NCBI GenBank assembly: GCA_913064995.1
Contig: CAJYBL010000086.1
Span: forward strand, 1 to 6,524
Reading direction: 5' to 3'
DNA: 6,524 nucleotides
DNA from: an uncultured Alphaproteobacteria bacterium
GTDB taxonomy: Bacteria; Pseudomonadota; Alphaproteobacteria; Puniceispirillales; Puniceispirillaceae
Shown in pieces: positions 1 through 5,843 of this stretch. Positions within the stretch are counted from its first letter, which is position 1; every line of letters starts with the position of its first letter. The notes beneath the pieces are model-generated. The model was not told the DNA's origin. It worked only from the letters and a program-made list of their open reading frames with translations, and made no database searches. A program made the position numbers and the translations under genes.

Positions 1-545
1 GCAACGAAACCCTTGCCGCCTTTGACATGACGCCATTCAATGAGGTGAAGGTCGTTATCCTTGGCCAGGACCCCTATCACGGGGCAGGACAGGCGCATGG
101 CCTTAGCTTTTCCGTACGCCACGGCATTGCCCCGCCTCCATCTTTGCAGAACATCTATAAAGAAATGGCAAATGATCTTGGCCTGCCCCATCCGGGTCAT
201 GGCAATCTTGCGTCTTGGGCAAAGCAAGGCGTGCTTTTACTGAATAGCTGTTTGACGGTTGAAGATGGCAAGGCCGCAGCGCATGCTGGTAAAGGGTGGG
301 AGGCATTTACCGATGCCGTCATCGCCGCCTTGAATGCCGATCGCGATCATCTGGTTTTTGTGCTTTGGGGACGCAAGGCGCAGCAAAAAGGCCAACAGAT
401 TGACCGGCAACGCCATTTGGTCATTGAATCAGCGCATCCATCACCCTTATCGGCACATAATGGATTTTGGGACAGCAAACCATTTTCAAAAACTAATGAC
501 TACCTTGCCAGCCATGCAATCACCCCAATCGACTGGCGGCTATAG
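1..545 (+). CDS. ung: Uracil-DNA glycosylase, family 1, 5'-truncated by window edge
   Basis: Removes uracil from DNA as the first step of base-excision repair, acting in the cytoplasm on nucleoid DNA. The reading frame is open from base 3, so the start lies outside the window. By comparison with the E. coli enzyme about 40 N-terminal residues are missing. The water-activating motif GQDPYHG is present with its catalytic Asp at 69-71, followed by GLSFSV with the uracil-stacking Phe, the LLLN segment, and the DNA-intercalation motif HPSPLSAH, whose catalytic His is at 435-437. The protein ends soon after TPIDW, slightly shorter than E. coli Ung. All key residues are intact, so it should be active. 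It is followed by a weak candidate terminator, and the next gene on this strand is 205 bases away, which suggests a separate transcription unit. Family assignment is very secure. Confidence 0.97.
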   Translation, partial: NETLAAFDMTPFNEVKVVILGQDPYHGAGQAHGLSFSVRHGIAPPPSLQNIYKEMANDLGLPHPGHGNLASWAKQGVLLLNSCLTVEDGKAAAHAGKGWEAFTDAVIAALNADRDHLVFVLWGRKAQQKGQQIDRQRHLVIESAHPSPLSAHNGFWDSKPFSKTNDYLASHAITPIDWRL

Positions 546-556
546 CCTGTCCAGAT

Positions 557-583
557 AACCACGCTGGTGCTGGTTGCTTTTTT
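557..583 (+). terminator. Weak candidate Rho-independent terminator after ung
   Basis: Twelve bases after the ung stop, AACCA (557-561) pairs with TGGTT (571-575), and a six-T run follows at 578-583. An alternative smaller hairpin ACCA-CGC-TGGT is also possible. The stem is only five pairs, so the structure is weak. Its position right after the stop codon and the T-run are the reasons for listing it. Confidence 0.35.
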
Positions 584-659
584 CAAGTCAAACACGGCCG
601 ATATCTATAAGCTAAAACCAAACATGCTCACTTTACCAGTTTTGCCGATTTCCGAATGA

Positions 660-713
660 TTTACGCGATGACTATTTCTGCATAAAACACCAAGAATATG
701 TGATGATCATATT
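660..713 (+). promoter_or_regulatory. Possible promoter and inverted repeat upstream of the DMT transporter
   Basis: The 205-base gap between ung and the transporter holds no convincing gene. A tentative sigma70-like promoter is TTTACG (660-665), a 17-base spacer, then TAAAAC (683-688), each hexamer matching about four of six consensus bases. Just downstream lies an inverted repeat AATATG (695-700), seven bases, CATATT (708-713), about 38 bases before the start codon, where a repressor could act. Both are read by eye in an AT-rich region and may be chance. Confidence 0.2.
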
Positions 714-750
714 TGACGGCCATCTTTGAAAATAAAGGCTAACCAATCCA

Positions 751-1620
751 ATGCAAGACAACCCGCGCCTAGGCATTGCGCTGATGATTGCGACAACGAT
801 CGTCTTTGCGGTTCAGGATGGTATTTCCCGATATCTTGCCGAAAATTATAACGTCATCACCGTTGTGACGATCCGCTATATGTTTTTCATGTGTTTTGTG
901 ATGGCCTATAGTAGCCGCCAAAAAGGCGGTATACGCCAGGTGGCCAGCAGCGGCCAATTGCCATTACAGGTTGGACGCGGTTTGTTACTTGTGGCGCAGA
1001 TATGCGTTGCGATCTTGAGCTTTAGCACTGTTGGGCTGGTGAATTTTCATACGGTTTTTGCCAGTTATCCGCTGATGGTCATGGCGCTTTCAGTCCCCAT
1101 TCTTGGCGAAGCGGTTGGGTGGCGGCGCTGGCTGGCGGTTTGCGTCGGCTTTTGCGGCGTGCTCTTGATTCTAAGGCCGGGAACAGAAATGTTTAGTAGC
1201 GCCAGTATCTTGCCAGTTCTGGCGGCATTCATGATGGCAATCTACGGGATTTTAACTCGCTATGCCGCACGCCGCGATGCGGCCGAAACCAGCTTTTTCT
1301 GGACCGCAATGGCTGGCGGCGCTGCCATGTTGTGTATCGGCCCGTTTTTCTGGTTGCCACCGGTTGGCAGTGATTGGGGCTGGATGGGATTATTATGCCT
1401 AACCGGCACCGGCGGGCATTATCTGCTCATCAAAGCGTTTGACGCAACCAAGGCATCAACGATCCAGCCCTTTGCCTATTTGCAACTGGTCTTTGCCTCA
1501 AGCATTGGCATTCTGGTTTTTGCCGATTCACTAGATCCCATGTTGTTTATTGGCGGTGGCATCATTGTCAGTTCAGGCCTGTTTGCTCTGCAACGCGAAC
1601 GCAAGGTCAAAAGCCACTAG
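751..1620 (+). CDS. DMT-superfamily EamA-type inner-membrane transporter
   Basis: A 289-residue integral membrane protein of the drug/metabolite transporter superfamily. Ten hydrophobic segments can be read at about residues 7-29, 35-53, 76-95, 98-118, 125-141, 152-170, 181-203, 209-229, 238-259 and 263-281, forming the two EamA repeats of five helices. Family-typical stretches include the GRGLLL segment at the start of helix 3, the GEAVGWRRWLAV loop (119-130), the LRPG end of the first repeat (141-144) and GGHYLLIKAF (221-230). Length is normal for the family. Members export or import amino acids, nucleotides, vitamins and other metabolites, and the sequence does not identify the substrate. 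The Shine-Dalgarno is poor (AAAGG, 12 bases from the ATG). The TAG stop shares a CTAG palindrome with the stop of the convergent gene. No functional link to the repair genes is visible. Confidence 0.93.
   Translation: MQDNPRLGIALMIATTIVFAVQDGISRYLAENYNVITVVTIRYMFFMCFVMAYSSRQKGGIRQVASSGQLPLQVGRGLLLVAQICVAILSFSTVGLVNFHTVFASYPLMVMALSVPILGEAVGWRRWLAVCVGFCGVLLILRPGTEMFSSASILPVLAAFMMAIYGILTRYAARRDAAETSFFWTAMAGGAAMLCIGPFFWLPPVGSDWGWMGLLCLTGTGGHYLLIKAFDATKASTIQPFAYLQLVFASSIGILVFADSLDPMLFIGGGIIVSSGLFALQRERKVKSH
1617..1620. other. Shared CTAG palindrome holding two convergent stop codons
   Basis: The transporter ends with TAG at 1618-1620 on the plus strand, and the DUF4864-like gene ends with TAG read from 1619 to 1617 on the minus strand. 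One 4-base palindrome therefore terminates both genes, with no intergenic space for a terminator. Confidence 0.9.
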
Positions 1621-2117
1621 CCAGACTGACCTGCCGGACGCGGCGATGAAACCGCAACCGTCATCCAGCAATCCTTGAACTGGCCTGAGATGACTTTTTG
1701 CACAACCCATGAAAAATACAGAATTTCACCACGGCGCGTTTCCATCAGAACATCAAATTGCTGCCACATCGCGCCATCACTTGTTTTGCCTGACGCCGTA
1801 TTTGATCCGGTTTTTATACTATGAGATTTATGGTTCAGCAAAACATCAAAGCCCGGCCCTTTCAGCATCATAGCAAAGCGCGAAAATGGACCGGTCACCT
1901 TGCGGTTTTGCGGATGCGCAAAATTCCATGTCTGGCGAATGCCAAAATCAGCTTCAACAAGATCATTATTTTTGAGGCTCATAAGCTGGATCGCCACCAC
2001 CTCGGCAGGCGCAATTGACGGGTCTGGCCGCACCAAGTTATCAGCAAGCGCGGCAACGGACAACAGGCAGGCCAACAGGATTGACAGCCCTGCCAGATAA
2101 AAACGGCGAAAACACAT
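1617..2117 (-). CDS. Secreted DUF4864-like protein with signal peptide
   Basis: A 166-residue protein with a Sec signal peptide: basic MCFRRF, a hydrophobic core at residues 8-24, and a likely cleavage site after VAALA (21-25). The mature part is therefore predicted to be periplasmic. The body carries the pattern RPDPSIAPAEVV (30-41), a TWNFAHPQNRKVTGPF segment (63-78), LLNHKS (93-98), a central strand region (117-126) and a terminal CWMT (150-153). I recognise this as DUF4864-like. Similar proteins occur, as I recall, in alphaproteobacteria, cyanobacteria and plant plastids; the fold is thought to be small and NTF2-like, but no activity is known. It converges on the transporter with a 4-base overlap and diverges from the SDR gene across 117 bases. 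The Shine-Dalgarno is weak (GGA about nine bases before the ATG). Gene reality is secure, the domain name moderately so. Confidence 0.85.
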   Translation of the reverse strand: MCFRRFYLAGLSILLACLLSVAALADNLVRPDPSIAPAEVVAIQLMSLKNNDLVEADFGIRQTWNFAHPQNRKVTGPFSRFAMMLKGPGFDVLLNHKSHSIKTGSNTASGKTSDGAMWQQFDVLMETRRGEILYFSWVVQKVISGQFKDCWMTVAVSSPRPAGQSG

Positions 2118-2234
2118 CTTTAATCCAATCTCATCACGAATGGTTGCTTATGTCAGAATGACAACTTATCTCTAATGTTGCAAATGCGGCATGGTGAAGC
2201 ATATGTCGATGGCGAGGAACAGAGGGACAAATAA
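2118..2234. promoter_or_regulatory. Divergent intergenic region with inverted repeat
   Basis: This 117-base gap between divergently transcribed genes must hold the promoters for both. It contains a perfect inverted repeat TGTCA (2151-2155), GAA, TGACA (2159-2163), which lies within candidate -35/-10 surroundings on both strands: on the minus strand TTGTCA (five of six matches to the -35 consensus) overlaps the repeat, while the plus strand has TTGCTT at 2144-2149. No -10 element is convincing on either strand. The repeat could be an operator controlling one or both genes, but that is only inference. Confidence 0.4.
2221..2227 (+). promoter_or_regulatory. Ribosome binding site of the SDR gene
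   Basis: AGAGGGA lies seven bases before the ATG at 2235. An in-frame TAA directly precedes that ATG (2232-2234), so this start is fixed and no upstream extension is possible. Confidence 0.75.
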
Positions 2235-2969
2235 ATGCATATTACGATTCAAGGCGCAGGCCGCGGCATCGGTCTCGCTCTCGCTCATCATGCCCTCACT
2301 GCCGGTGCAAGCCATCTTTATCTCACCGCCCGCAATCCTGAACAAAGCGCGGGCTATGCGCAATTGCCGCCAACACCCAATATTCACTGGTTTGCGATGG
2401 ATTTTCTAGATCCTGACAGCATTGCCAATACAGGCGATTCCATCCTTGCCGACGCGCCCCATCTTGACCGGATTATCACCACCGCTGGGTTGCTTCATGA
2501 TGGTGATCTGCAACCCGAAAAGCGGCTTGGTGCATTAATGCCTGATGCGATGCTGAAGCTGCACCAGATCAATGCAATGGGGCCGATCCTTTTTTTCAAA
2601 TCATTATGGCCTGAATTGCGCCGCGCCCATCCGCTTGTCGCCGCCAGCATATCGGCGCGGGTAGGTTCTATTTCGGATAACCGGCTTGGCGGCTGGTACA
2701 GCTATCGTGCCAGCAAGGCCGCATTGAACCAATATATGCGCACCCTTGCAATCGAGCTTGCCCGCTATAACCCCGATGCCGTGATCGCAACGCTTCATCC
2801 GGGCACTGTTGATACAAATTTATCCCAGCCCTTTCGCGGGCATCTTGCCAAGGGTCAATTACAAAGCCCGGCACAAAGCGCAGCCAATCTATGGGGCGTT
2901 CTTGATCATTTTTCGCCAGGAGATAGCGGCGGATTCTTTGCCTATGATGGCACGCCAATTCCCTATTGA
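2235..2969 (+). CDS. Short-chain dehydrogenase/reductase, C-factor/sniffer-like
   Basis: A 244-residue cytoplasmic NAD(P)-dependent oxidoreductase of the classical SDR fold. The protein opens directly with strand 1 and the cofactor motif GAGRGIG (7-13). Arg33 at the end of strand 2 (TAR) suggests NADP(H) preference. Asp56 fits the adenine-binding Asp. The usual NNAG motif is replaced by TTAG (82-85). The catalytic set is Asn113, Ser145, Tyr157 and Lys161 (YRASK), followed by HPGTVDTNLS (188-197). The pattern ARVGSISDN-GGWYSYRASK resembles the carbonyl-reductase 'sniffer' or C-factor subgroup. Length is typical. The substrate cannot be read from sequence. It is transcribed toward yciB and overlaps its 3' end by seven bases. 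SDR genes of this type are often found near photolyase genes in proteobacteria, so a role beside the repair genes is possible but unproven. Confidence 0.93.
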   Translation: MHITIQGAGRGIGLALAHHALTAGASHLYLTARNPEQSAGYAQLPPTPNIHWFAMDFLDPDSIANTGDSILADAPHLDRIITTAGLLHDGDLQPEKRLGALMPDAMLKLHQINAMGPILFFKSLWPELRRAHPLVAASISARVGSISDNRLGGWYSYRASKAALNQYMRTLAIELARYNPDAVIATLHPGTVDTNLSQPFRGHLAKGQLQSPAQSAANLWGVLDHFSPGDSGGFFAYDGTPIPY

Positions 2970-3538
2970 TCACGATCTAGCGCGGTATCGGCAATCCGGC
3001 CGCGAAGCGTCAGCGGCAATTGCGCCATCATAAATAAAACGCTGGCAGGCGCGGCGATAAAGGTTTTAAAAGCCACCCAATCGGCATCACTGGCATTACG
3101 CCAAACCAATTCATTGGCAATGGCAAAACATAAAAAGAAAAGCCCCCATCTTCGGCTCAGCAAAAACCACGTTGGTGCCGTCAGGTGAAATTGCGTGCCG
3201 AAAAATTCACGCATCACCGCCCGCCTGAAAAAAAGCCCACCAAGAAGGACAATGGCAAAAAGACCATTGAAAATCGTTGGCTGGATTTTGATAAAAATAG
3301 CGGCGTTAAAATAGAGCGCGGCAAGCGTCATTCCGCCTGACATCAATAGTGAAAATAACGCGAATCTTGCAAGCCGTCTGGTCTGCAACCAATTTGCGCC
3401 CATGACCAGCGCGCCAAGCCCCACCGAAATAACTGCCGCTGCAAAGAGTCCAAAAAATTCATAGCCCAGAAAAAATCCGGCAAGTGGCAAAATTTCCAGA
3501 AAAAACGACGCCAGCTTCATCGGCGGATAGGATGCCAT
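2963..3538 (-). CDS. yciB: YciB/IspZ inner-membrane septation protein
   Basis: A 191-residue polytopic inner-membrane protein of the YciB (septation protein A) family, linked in E. coli to envelope integrity, cell-wall synthesis and division. Hydrophobic segments are seen at about residues 11-27, 29-47, 57-76, 88-104, 131-146 and 155-177. Family hallmarks are the N-terminal FFLEILPLAGFF, the IKIQPT motif (83-88) just before a helix, and the LSRRWGLFF and NELVWR stretches (127-147), the last typical of alphaproteobacterial members. Alignment to E. coli would allow a start at Met7, but only Met1 has a clear Shine-Dalgarno (GAGGGG, 3542-3547, three bases from the ATG), so Met1 is kept. It lies 16 bases after the DUF3833 gene, and its ribosome site sits in that spacer, indicating one operon. 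The gene's tail overlaps the end of the convergent SDR gene. Confidence 0.92.
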   Translation of the reverse strand: MASYPPMKLASFFLEILPLAGFFLGYEFFGLFAAAVISVGLGALVMGANWLQTRRLARFALFSLLMSGGMTLAALYFNAAIFIKIQPTIFNGLFAIVLLGGLFFRRAVMREFFGTQFHLTAPTWFLLSRRWGLFFLCFAIANELVWRNASDADWVAFKTFIAAPASVLFMMAQLPLTLRGRIADTALDRDQ

Positions 3539-3554
3539 CAGCCCCTCAACTCGC

Positions 3555-4202
3555 CTAACGCCTTATCCATTGTTCGACATCCAGCGGGCCAACCGCCGCC
3601 GCCGCTTGGCCCCGCAAAAATACAATCGTAACTGATCCGATTTCAATTCCAAATTTGCTGACATAGGCGCGGTTTATCGCAATATCTTCGCTTTGCCGAT
3701 AAATCCAATCATCAAAATGCACATTCATTTTGCTACCAACAATGTCAAGGGTCACGTCATATTGCCAATTCAGGCCATTGCCAGAAATGCGGCCTTCGGC
3801 CTGACCTTCAACATCGTCCGCCCGTCCCTGATAGAGAAAACTGCCATCTTCGGATCGACCAAGGTTATCAATTAACCAGACACGCGAGGCTTTTTTGCCA
3901 TCTTCATATAAAAAGGTTTCATCAAGCCGTAGCTGATTGCCAGTGATTGTGCCTTGCAAATTCACCCGAAATTGACGCCGCAAATTGCCAAACCGGTCTT
4001 CAAAAATACCTAAGGCAATTGTGTCGCCGGCAAAAAACTCTTCAAGCACAAGCGATGGACGGCGTTCCGATAGGTGCGTTACATCTTTTCGCGCACAGGC
4101 CGATAAAGCGGCAAAGGAGCCAACCAATAATACGGCTGTAAGAAACAGACGCATTAATCCACCAAATATTAACCTAGCCATGCTTCGTTTTTTTCGTAAC
4201 AT
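3555..4202 (-). CDS. DUF3833 family lipoprotein
   Basis: A 215-residue predicted lipoprotein. A basic N-terminus (MLRKKR) and hydrophobic stretch lead to a lipobox LSAC with the lipidated Cys at residue 36. Ala at position +2 would, under the E. coli rule, send it to the outer membrane. The body matches DUF3833: FFAGDTIALGIFEDRFG (56-72), DETFLYEDG (94-102), an RVW strand (107-109), ADDVEGQAEG (128-137), NWQYD (145-149) and a strong C-terminal block FDDWIYRQSEDIAINRAYVS (163-182) followed by KFGIEIG. The alternating strands suggest a lipocalin-like barrel, which is inference. Function is unknown; members often sit in photolyase/SDR/fatty-acid-modification clusters. The Met1 start has the best ribosome site (AAGGGGAGGG, four bases from the ATG). 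Met17 at 4152-4154, with a GGTGGA ahead of it, would give a more usual 20-residue leader and remains possible. It is followed by yciB after 16 bases. Confidence 0.92.
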   Translation of the reverse strand: MLRKKRSMARLIFGGLMRLFLTAVLLVGSFAALSACARKDVTHLSERRPSLVLEEFFAGDTIALGIFEDRFGNLRRQFRVNLQGTITGNQLRLDETFLYEDGKKASRVWLIDNLGRSEDGSFLYQGRADDVEGQAEGRISGNGLNWQYDVTLDIVGSKMNVHFDDWIYRQSEDIAINRAYVSKFGIEIGSVTIVFLRGQAAAAVGPLDVEQWIRR

Positions 4203-4205
4203 ATC

Positions 4206-4215
4206 ACCCTCCCCT
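4206..4215 (-). promoter_or_regulatory. Strong ribosome binding site of the DUF3833 gene
   Basis: Read on the minus strand, AAGGGGAGGG ends four bases before the ATG at 4200-4202. It is the purest Shine-Dalgarno in the window and supports Met1 over the internal Met8 and Met17. Confidence 0.65.
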
Positions 4216-4236
4216 TAGCTCTTCATTTTGTTTCAA

Positions 4237-4295
4237 TGCTAGCTTAGCAAACTAATACAAATCCTGCTGATAAATTCGATTTGGGGTACCCGCAA
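4237..4295 (-). promoter_or_regulatory. Candidate promoter and hairpin upstream of DUF3833
   Basis: The 108 bases between the (6-4) photolyase stop and the DUF3833 start hold no gene. On the minus strand TTGCGG (4295-4290), 17 bases, TATCAG (4272-4267) is a possible but poor sigma70 promoter (three and four matches of six). Downstream, a perfect inverted repeat TGCTA (4237-4241), GCT, TAGCA (4245-4249) would lie in the leader of the message. It lacks a T-run, so it does not look like a terminator. Either an internal promoter or read-through from the photolyases would explain DUF3833 expression. Confidence 0.2.
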
Positions 4296-4310
4296 TAGGC
4301 GCCATCATCC

Positions 4311-5843
4311 CTATCCCGCCTTGTCAAAACCCGCCAAAAACCGGCTAGCATCAGCGCTGACGCCAGCCTGTTTTTCCGGCGCCATTTTGTCAAATGTGCG
4401 ATAGATCATACCAAGCCGAGGGTTATTACCAAGCTTTTCACGATGCCGATCCAGAAAATCCCAATAGAGATAATTAAATGGGCATGCATCTTCGCCTGAT
4501 TTTTCCGACACCTTATAGCGGCAGTTTTTACAATAATTTGACATCCGGTTGATATAGGCGCCACCAGCCACATAGGGCTTGCTGGCAAGATAGCCACCAT
4601 CAGCAAAAAGCGCCATTCCCGATACATTCGGCATCACCACCCATTCATAGGCATCAACATAGACAACCAAAAACCATTCATTCACCTCCTGCGGCGATAA
4701 ACCAGCAAGAAGCGCAAAATTACCAAGAACCATCAAACGCTGGATATGATGCGCATAAGACAGGGCATCGGTTTGCTGTATTGATTGGGCAAGGCAATTC
4801 ATATCGGTATTGCCAGTCCAGAAAAAATCGGGAAGCGGGCGCGTTGCTTGCAGAAAATTCGCCTCGGCATAGGCTGGCATTTTCAACCAATAAAGCCCGC
4901 GGACAAATTCACGCCAGCCCAGAATCTGGCGGATAAAGCCCTCAACCGCATTTAGCGGCGCGTCGCCGCTATGATAAGCTGCTTCGGCCACCCTGATCAC
5001 TTCGATCGGCGATAATAATCCAGCATTTAGATAAAGACCGATATGGCTGTGATACATCCATGGCTCGCCCTCAATCATCGCATCTTGATAAGTGCCAAAA
5101 AGGGACAGGCGTTCACCGATAAATTGATCAAGAACATGCAAAGCCTGATCGCGGGTAACAGCAAAATCAAATCGAGCTAATTGCCCAAAATGATCGGCGC
5201 AACGCATCTCGACAAGGGCCAAAACTTCGGTTGTGATCGCATCTGGCGCAAAACTGCTTGGCGGCGGCACAGCCAATCCGGCTTTTGGCGGTTGGCGATT
5301 ATCGGCATCATAATTCCATTTGCCGCCAATTGGCTCATCACCTTCCATCAGCACCTGATAACGCCGTCGCAAATCGCGATAGAAAAATTCCATGCGAAGC
5401 GATTTTCGTCCCTCAGCCCATTCAGCAAAATCATCAAGGCTGCAGAGGAATCTTGTATCGGCACGAATATCGACAGCAAGGCCAAACCGCGCCTGCCAAC
5501 CTGCCATTTCATCGGCAAGTCTATATTCCCCTGGTGCGGTGATCACAATCCGATCTGGGCCAAAGGCGGCAATCGCAGCGGCAACCTCACCAGCAAGCGA
5601 GCCAGCATTATCCGGATCATCAAGCCGGCGATAGCGAACCGCGATACCGTCATCGCCAAGCGAGTTGGCAAAATGGCGCATCGCCGAAAACAGATAGGCT
5701 ATTTTCCGCTTATGATGTTTGACATAGGTGACCTCGGACATCACCTCGGCCATCAACACTAAATCCTTGGCCGGATCCAGATCTGCCAGACTTGGCAAAT
5801 CACGGCTTAACTGATCACCAAGAACAAGCCGAAGCGTTTTCAT
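4311..5843 (-). CDS. phrB: Fe-S bacterial (6-4) photolyase (PhrB/CryPro family)
   Basis: A 510-residue blue-light-driven flavoprotein of the prokaryotic Fe-S photolyase group, which reverses (6-4) pyrimidine-pyrimidone photoproducts. An N-terminal alpha/beta antenna domain (about 1-130, beginning MKTLRLVLGDQL) is followed by a helical FAD domain. Four cysteines fit the [4Fe-4S] ligands: C350 (MNC), C438 and C441 (CKNC) and C454 (ACPF). H365-H366 (YAHHIQR) contains the His required for lesion protonation. W342 and W390 match the electron-transfer Trp residues, and Y424 is also kept. These numbers coincide with those I recall for Agrobacterium PhrB, so the fold is essentially collinear. The family's antenna is 6,7-dimethyl-8-ribityllumazine. 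Its ATG overlaps the TGA of the upstream CPD photolyase (ATGA, 5843-5840) and no clear Shine-Dalgarno precedes it, indicating translational coupling. The symbol follows Agrobacterium usage; it may also be annotated cryB or as a photolyase-related protein. Confidence 0.95.
   Translation of the reverse strand: MKTLRLVLGDQLSRDLPSLADLDPAKDLVLMAEVMSEVTYVKHHKRKIAYLFSAMRHFANSLGDDGIAVRYRRLDDPDNAGSLAGEVAAAIAAFGPDRIVITAPGEYRLADEMAGWQARFGLAVDIRADTRFLCSLDDFAEWAEGRKSLRMEFFYRDLRRRYQVLMEGDEPIGGKWNYDADNRQPPKAGLAVPPPSSFAPDAITTEVLALVEMRCADHFGQLARFDFAVTRDQALHVLDQFIGERLSLFGTYQDAMIEGEPWMYHSHIGLYLNAGLLSPIEVIRVAEAAYHSGDAPLNAVEGFIRQILGWREFVRGLYWLKMPAYAEANFLQATRPLPDFFWTGNTDMNCLAQSIQQTDALSYAHHIQRLMVLGNFALLAGLSPQEVNEWFLVVYVDAYEWVVMPNVSGMALFADGGYLASKPYVAGGAYINRMSNYCKNCRYKVSEKSGEDACPFNYLYWDFLDRHREKLGNNPRLGMIYRTFDKMAPEKQAGVSADASRFLAGFDKAG
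5840..5843 (-). other. ATGA stop-start overlap between the two photolyase genes
   Basis: On the minus strand the bases ATGA combine the ATG of the Fe-S photolyase (5843-5841) with the TGA of the CPD photolyase (5842-5840). With no recognisable Shine-Dalgarno before the ATG, ribosomes finishing the first gene probably re-initiate here, which would tie the amounts of the two enzymes together. Confidence 0.9.

Noticed and set aside
623..658. 11-codon ATG-to-TGA frame in the gap after ung
   Set aside because: Too short, with no ribosome site and no leader-peptide features such as codon runs or attenuator hairpins.
713..741. TTGACG as the -35 box of the transporter promoter
   Set aside because: The -35 match is good, but no acceptable -10 hexamer lies 16-18 bases downstream, and a start there would leave almost no leader.
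2191..2409. 72-codon frame overlapping the SDR start in another frame
   Set aside because: The SDR start has an in-frame stop just before it, a good ribosome site and the cofactor motif. This frame has none of these.
2668..2973. 101-codon open frame on the minus strand, antisense to the SDR
   Set aside because: It overlaps the catalytic part of a well-supported SDR gene, and its product shows no family features.
4237..4249. TGCTA-GCT-TAGCA hairpin as a terminator of the photolyase operon
   Set aside because: The stem is five pairs with no following T-run on the minus strand, so it does not resemble an intrinsic terminator.
5181..5762. 193-codon open frame on the plus strand, antisense to the Fe-S photolyase
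   Set aside because: The opposite strand carries a full-length, motif-complete photolyase. The antisense product has no recognisable domain or ribosome site and is a by-product of the codon pattern.
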